Program-made: the position numbers and the translations under genes | The notes under the pieces: generated by a model | Seen by the model: only the letters and a program-made list of their open reading frames with translations | Told to the model about the DNA's origin: nothing | Database searches by the model: none | Shown: positions 58,930 through 64,000 of the stretch, one piece after another | How positions within the stretch are numbered: the stretch's first letter is position 1 | Layout: each line of letters starts with the position of its first letter | NCBI RefSeq assembly: GCF_018991925.1 | Contig: NW_024732415.1 | Location: 4,105,061 to 4,169,060, forward strand | Reading direction: 5' to 3' | DNA from: Homarus americanus | Taxonomy: Eukaryota; Arthropoda; Malacostraca; Decapoda; Nephropidae | Length of the DNA: 64,000 nucleotides

Positions 58930-59760
58930 GGAATCATTTTTACATAACCCAACCCCAATCTAGTATAACCTGACCACAATCTAACAACCTAATCCTAATC
59001 TAAAGTAACCTAACCGTATCTACCTTAACTTAACCTAACTGTACCTACCCTAATTTAACCCCAATCTGACCTGACCTAACCGCACTTATTTTAACCTAAC
59101 CCTAACCTAATCTAACCGTACCTACCATAACCTAACTTTAATTTCACCTACCTTAACCTAATCTAAACTTAACCTACCCTAACCTTAAGCAAACCTAGCC
59201 TTAACTTAATCAGAATTAACCTTAACCTAACCTGCCATAATTTAACCCTAACCTCAACTTAACATTACTACCTAGCCTACCTTAAACGTAACCTAATCTA
59301 GTCTTAAAACATTAACCTTCTAACAAAACCTAACCAAACAATAACCTTACAGCATAACGGACCTTAACCGAACCTGTCATAATCTAACCTAACCCTAACT
59401 AAACAATAACCTACCGTAACCGAACCTGCCCTTACCTAACCTAATCCTAACCAAAAAATAGCCTACCTTAACCTAACCTGTCATAACTTAACCCTAACCT
59501 AACCCCAACTAAACAATAACCTACCGTAACCGAACCTGCCCTTACCTAACCCAATCCTAACCAAAAATAGCCTACCTAACCTTAACCTGTCATAACTTAA
59601 CCTCAATCCCAACCCGTTCAAACAATAACCCAACAACCGAAAACTCATACCTAATCCCAACCAAACAATAACCTACCTTAACCGAACTTCCGTCATAACT
59701 TCACCCTAACCTAACCACAAACAATAAATCTACCTTAACCGAACCTGCTCCCATTCCAAT
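58930..59760. repeat. 830-bp CCTAA-like (taaccctaacctaacc) tract
   Basis: Continuous degenerate cctaacc, ttaacctaa and taacccta words. Superimposed is a larger period of about 60 bp at 59340-59600, where aaacaataacctaccgtaac and cgaacctgcccttacctaac recur. The composition matches the C-rich strand of TTAGG-type arthropod telomere DNA, but there is no long exact (CCTAA)n run. Confidence 0.8.
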
Positions 59761-59884
59761 CCCAACCTCGGGGGGTACTGTACGAGCATGACCCCGGGCA
59801 AGATGGGGAATGACGACCTGTATATGACCTAGTTTGACTGGTAGGGAAAAATAGTTTAATTAGTATTTATGAGAGGCTGGAAAT

Positions 59885-60275
59885 GTTATGACACGGAGGA
59901 GGGGAGGAAGGGGGGTAGAAAGGATAGGAGGGGGGGGAGGGAGGAGGGGGGAGTGAGGGATAGAGAGAGGGATGGATGGATGGATAGAGGGGTATGAGAG
60001 ATGGAGAGATAGGAGGGATGGAGGGGGAGTGTGGATAGAGGGATAATGGGAGGGAGTGATAGATGGAAGGATAGGAGGGATGGATGGATGAAAGAGGGGC
60101 AGTGAAAGATAGAGAGATAGAGGGCTGGATGGATGGATAGAGATAGAGGGATGGATGGATGGATAGATAGAGGGATGGATGGATGGATGGATAGAGATAG
60201 AGGGATGGATGGATGGATAGATAGAGGGATGGATGGATGGATGGATAGAGATAGAGGGATGGATGGATGGAGAGA
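59885..60275. repeat. Purine-rich and GATG/GATA tandem repeats
   Basis: Begins with ggggagggaggagggg, then a tetranucleotide array of ggatggatggatagatagag units from 60120 to 60275 with a period of about 42-50 bp. Confidence 0.93.
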
Positions 60276-60347
60276 AGCGGTGTACAGGGCGAGAGGAACG
60301 GTGTGATATTTTATCTTATGTTGTTTGGAAAGAAATGGCTGTGACGC

Positions 60348-60350
60348 AAC

Positions 60351-60390
<40 letters not shown>

Positions 60391-60397
60391 ATCTATC
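60348..60397. repeat. (CTAT)n microsatellite
   Basis: About ten ctat units, then atctatctg. Confidence 0.95.
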
Positions 60398-60469
60398 TGC
60401 TCCAGCTCCATTCCATCTACAAAAAAAGCATACCATCTAAACAACTTGTGTATACTTCCACATAAAAAA

Positions 60470-60660
60470 ACATAGATAGATAAATAAATAAATAAATAAA
60501 TAAATAGATAAATAAATTAATAAATGCTCTAAGTAAATAGATAAATAAATAAATAAATGTAAATAAATAAATACTGTAAATATATAAAATAAATAAATAA
60601 ATCCTGTAAATAAATAACTGCAGTAAATAAATAAATAAATCCTGTAAATAAATAAATAAA
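60470..60660. repeat. (AAAT)n microsatellite with ctgtaaataaataaat units
   Basis: AAAT tetranucleotides interrupted by gctctaag and ctgta. From 60550 the unit is about 25-30 bp long. Confidence 0.93.
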
Positions 60661-61020
60661 GAAGTAAAAGGTTCATAGACAATAAGAGTAAAGGTAAATA
60701 AAGACTTGTGAAGGTAATGAACGAAGATAAAGGTCTACCAAGGGTCAAATTACTGGTGTGAGAACTGAAGGAGTGACCATAAAGATTAATTGTTTACAAA
60801 AAAAGAGAGAGACTCGGGGGAACACAATGTTGTATGCCTCTGCTGTAATGGTAAGTTATACAGTAAATAGAAACGAGGCTGTTTACCTAATGGCCACCCA
60901 TAGAGATGGCCATTAGTTTGTATAGGATCATTCCATTCTTGATAAGAAAATACAAAATACAAATAGTACTTTATTATTAACAGTTAAAATTTTATATATT
61001 AACAGGTCATCTGAACTACC
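60661..61020. other. Intronic, nothing recognised
   Basis: A taatggccacccatagagatggccatta palindrome at 60887-60915 (arms taatggcca / tggccatta around a short loop). Otherwise ordinary sequence. Confidence 0.45.
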
Positions 61021-61072
61021 ATGATGAGGGTTTGTTGTTGTTATTGTTGTCGTTCTTGTTGTTATTGTTGTT

Positions 61073-61073
<1 letters not shown>

Positions 61074-61138
<65 letters not shown>

Positions 61139-61157
61139 GTTGTTGTTGTTGTTGTTG
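61074..61157. repeat. (TTA)n and (TTG)n trinucleotide runs
   Basis: A TTA run to about 61137 followed by TTG repeats. The Leu and Tyr homopolymer frames are artefacts. Confidence 0.95.
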
Positions 61158-61237
61158 GCCTCTATTGATCGAGTTATATTTATTATCAAATTTATTAATG
61201 TTCTCGGTTTTTGTGATTATTTGGTTTTGTTATGGGT

Positions 61238-61392
61238 GGGGGTGGTGGTGGTGATAGTTGTGTCGCCTGGTGGTGGTGGTGGTGGTAATGTTGGTGATGA
61301 TAGTGAGTGGTGATGGTGGTGGTGGTGATGATAGTGAGTGGTGATAGTGGTGGTGGTGATGATAGTGAGTGGTGATAGTGGTGGTGGTGGTG
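61238..61392. repeat. GGT triplet repeat with gatgatagtgagtggtgat units
   Basis: Three copies of a 35-45-bp unit containing gatgatagtgagtggtga joined by ggtggtggt. Confidence 0.92.
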
Positions 61393-61639
61393 AACGAGTC
61401 TCAGGTCTTCAGAGTTTCGCTATTTTCACTTGACTGTAATCATGGCACCCTTACTTGGCACCGACTCATTTGGCACTTGCCTTTCCCGCTCGTATCTATT
61501 CATTTATCTCTGTGCCACACATTCCAGTCGGTAACAGCTCGGCTACCTCAAGTCTTCCAGCAGTTTAGAGGCTGATGGTGGTAATGTGACCCCCTCAGTG
61601 ACACGCTCCACCCCCTGCCCACCTGGTAACAGTCTAACT
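61393..61639. other. Intronic, nothing recognised
   Basis: Moderate G+C. The 68-codon plus frame ending at 61575 has no domain. Confidence 0.4.
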
Positions 61640-62560
61640 CACTTACAAATTAACGCCAATCGATTCCTTTTGATGTGACTTGTAAGTGAAACTATTTAAA
61701 TCTCCTTTAAGTGACTAATTAATTAAAATAATTGGATTCGTTCTCAAGTGTCCTTTAAATTACAGTAATTCCCTTTTAAACGATGTATGACCTATAACAA
61801 TTCGAATCCTATTGAAGCAACATGCGTTAAAAGCGAACCAAATGCATTTCTTTATAGTGCCACGGATACCAAATCGAATTCTTATTTTATAACTAATAAA
61901 TACAACTCTATGAAGACTCTAAGAATTATCTAAAATAAAAACAAAAGATCTATTCTTAGTGACCAATATAAAAGACTGGAACCCTTAAAGTGACTTATTA
62001 CTTAAAACAACTTAAAGTCCTCTCACGTGGATTATGCATTCAAAACATCTCTAATTCCTTTACATTAACAATATAAATAACGCGAACTAGAATATCTTTT
62101 GAGTGACTTCTGAATGAAAGCAATGGAAATCGGATCCCCATTGAGCGGCTTTTACACAATAACATATCAAATTGTCTTCAGTGATTAATAAATAATTTAA
62201 ATTTGTGATCACCTCTAAGCGACTTGACACTTTAAAGAACTATAACCCATTTTGGTGCGGCAGAATATACGATACAGCGCTCGCTTCGTATCCTTAGCGC
62301 CACTGGTTTGCATCCGGGGCACTATCAAACCACTTAACTGTGAACAGACACCTTATATCACAGTTTTGGAAGTGAAGACGGTCGAGTGCAGTGCCCTAAC
62401 CAGACATCACTCCTATGGCGCTTAATTACACTGAAGGAACTAATAAATCGATACAACTGGAATCCCTTTTAAGTAACTCACGAGCAAAAACATTAAATCC
62501 GTTTCCAAATCGTATCTTTTTAATTGTAATAATCTACAACCATTAAAATCCTCCTCTTCA
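61640..62560. repeat. Ancient decayed tandem array, ~42-60-bp unit
   Basis: A common unit can be read as aattccttttaagtgact followed by taataaaacaa. Recognisable remnants start near 61660, 61700, 61975, 62090, 62140, 62210 and 62460 (tttaagtgactaattaatta, cttaaagtgacttattactt, ttttgagtgacttctgaatg, cattgagcggcttttacaca, ctctaagcgacttgacactt, ttttaagtaactcacgagca). Divergence is high, so the array is old. Confidence 0.5.
62250..62335 (+). mobile_element. tRNA-derived SINE-like insertion
   Basis: The order gatacagcgctcgcttcgta, tccttagcgccac, tggtttgcatccggggc resembles the D-arm to T-arm order of a tRNA-derived SINE head. The B box (GGTTTGCATCC) differs at two positions from GGTTCGANTCC. It interrupts the decayed tandem array. 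Confidence 0.45.
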
Positions 62561-62940
62561 ACACCCTATACTACTGGATCCTACTGGAAATAAGTAATTG
62601 ATGGACTTTGTCGGCTATCCTTGGTCTAATTGCCTCACTGCTCAGTTAAGGTAATCTCATTGTGATGTTGTGCCCTAACTGTATGATAAATTAACGTATA
62701 AGGTTTAGTCTTTCATTGCATTTTGTCCCCTTAACTGGTGGCAAGTGAATGTGTCTAAACTATAAGTAATGTTAATATAAATGTATCTTCTAACTGGTGC
62801 TAAGTGATATCTAGTCAGTATTTCAATATATAATTTTGATGCATAATTAGATGTTGTTTTAATCTTGATTCAAAAGGTTTTATAGATTAACTTATTAGTT
62901 TATTTTTCAATCATGTACTTTTTCTTATTTGGTTCTTCGT
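62561..62940. other. Intronic, nothing recognised
   Basis: AT-rich, with two ctaactggtg(c/g)(t/c)aagtg words at about 62733 and 62791. No exon. Confidence 0.4.

Positions 62941-62991
<51 letters not shown>
62941..62991. repeat. (GT)n microsatellite
   Basis: Uninterrupted GT run. A (CCGT)n run follows at 63019-63036. Confidence 0.96.
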
Positions 62992-62994
<3 letters not shown>

Positions 62995-63039
62995 GAAATA
63001 TAGAAATGAAGATCTGTATGTCCGTCCGTCCGTCCGTTC

Positions 63040-64000
63040 ATAAACAAGTTTTTCTCACAAACACGATGAATTGTTTTCAAACTCTGCGTCGGCGCCGACT
63101 TAAGTCTTCTACAAAATCTAAACAACTCAAATTAAATAAAAAGGTCCAGATGTACTTACAACTATAATGATAAGAATGAAGAAGTGAAGTAAAAATTAAT
63201 AAACAGATAGAAAAGAAAAATACATGGAATGGTGGTTAAATAAACATGGAAAAACAAATTACAAATTAATAGACAAAAATATCCTTCTTATCAAATTATA
63301 TGAATAACAGAATAATATGCATATTTAATTACTCGTATATAATCATCTGCACACTTCACTGGATTTAATTTTCATATTAAACTACATAACTACATGCTGT
63401 ACACATTAACTTATGCAAATTTCTTGTTTATTCATTCAAACTTTATTTAATTTCTTTATTATTATTATTATTACAGTACTGCGCACCAGCATCACTGTTA
63501 TTACTGCTATTATTTAATAAAAAAAAAATAATTCCTACCGATAGTGATATTCCCAGCCACACGTAGGTCAGAGTCACAGTACAACACACGAACAACAGGT
63601 ACTATATTATGTACTGGCGACCGGCGGCTGAGTGTTAAACCTTATCACAGCAACACAACGGCCGCTAAAAACTACCCCCTTAGAACATGAATTAACAGAT
63701 AGTATCACAGCTGCTACAATCTCTACAATGATAATGTATACCACACGTAATATTTTCCCGAGAACGCAATACGATGCCGTTTATCAGTCTCGCTGGCTGA
63801 GGTACACACAGTTTATTATCTACTGTGTCTATGAATAATTATTTTATAAGCTGAACATAAAGTGTATTAAATTACTAATAATATTTCAAGAAACAAACAG
63901 GTGATCTCAAGTTTAATTGTTACTGACTGAAATAAGAATAAACTGTTCACCTGCGCGGTAGTCGACGAGGTTCTCAACAGTACAGGTAGCGTCTCAGGCT
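63040..64000. other. Intronic, nothing recognised to window end
   Basis: AT-rich, with a short (TTA)n at 63456-63475 and an A-run at 63520-63529. The 68-codon frame at 63632-63838 has no domain. No homeodomain codons (WFQNRR-type) are seen on either strand. Confidence 0.45.

Noticed and set aside
54118..64000. Search for the homeodomain exon of the PRRX-like gene
   Set aside because: No WFQNRR-like or paired-class helix sequence found on the plus strand; not claimed.

Overview
This is eukaryotic, arthropod-like DNA, most probably from a decapod crustacean (crab, lobster, crayfish or shrimp). The reasons are an extreme density of simple repeats (GT/AC, GA/CT, AT, TTA, CCA and long C/T- or A/G-only tracts every 1-2 kb), degenerate CCTAA/TTAGG-like tracts, retroelement remnants of animal type (a Penelope-like element with a GIY-YIG domain, CR1/jockey-like and other non-LTR pol tails), and almost no coding sequence. 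The taxon is an inference; nothing here names a species. I see no bacterial operon, rRNA, tRNA gene, CRISPR array or virus.

Only two stretches look like genuine protein-coding exons. (1) At 53433-54117 (+) lies the first coding exon of a PRRX-class paired-related homeobox transcription factor. It has a good ATG context, the N-terminal FTVSHLLDL motif that marks the PRRX family, long Gln/His tracts and a consensus splice donor. The homeodomain exon is not in the window, so the first intron is at least 9.9 kb long. (2) At about 1395-2222 (-) lies a GC-rich, Ser/Arg-rich and Cys-clustered exon of a protein I do not recognise, with plausible splice sites and GC-box-like repeats just upstream.

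Layout: 1-2.5 kb, repeat fragment and the unknown minus-strand exon; 2.5-7.3 kb, sparse DNA with a Penelope-like fragment and a 300-bp palindrome; 7.3-16.3 kb, AT microsatellites, a long purine-rich tract, a 1-kb pyrimidine minisatellite, a decayed LINE and a 13-unit minisatellite; 16.3-24 kb, interspersed repeats, a LINE tail and a 31-bp satellite-like array of about 35 units; 24-38 kb, mixed microsatellites and two full copies of a small inverted-repeat element; 38-51 kb, a GC-rich island, many microsatellites and a second LINE tail; 51-54.1 kb, GC-rich 5' region and exon 1 of the PRRX-like gene, with an unusual roughly 40-bp periodic GTGA/TATA pattern ending at the ATG; 54.1-64 kb, the intron, packed with minisatellites (29-, 45-, 22- and 108-bp periods), an 830-bp CCTAA-like tract and an ancient decayed tandem array.

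Nothing here amounts to a new multigene system. The best leads are the periodic promoter/5'UTR repeat of the PRRX-like gene, the long palindrome, the inverted-repeat element family and the GATA/E-box minisatellite.
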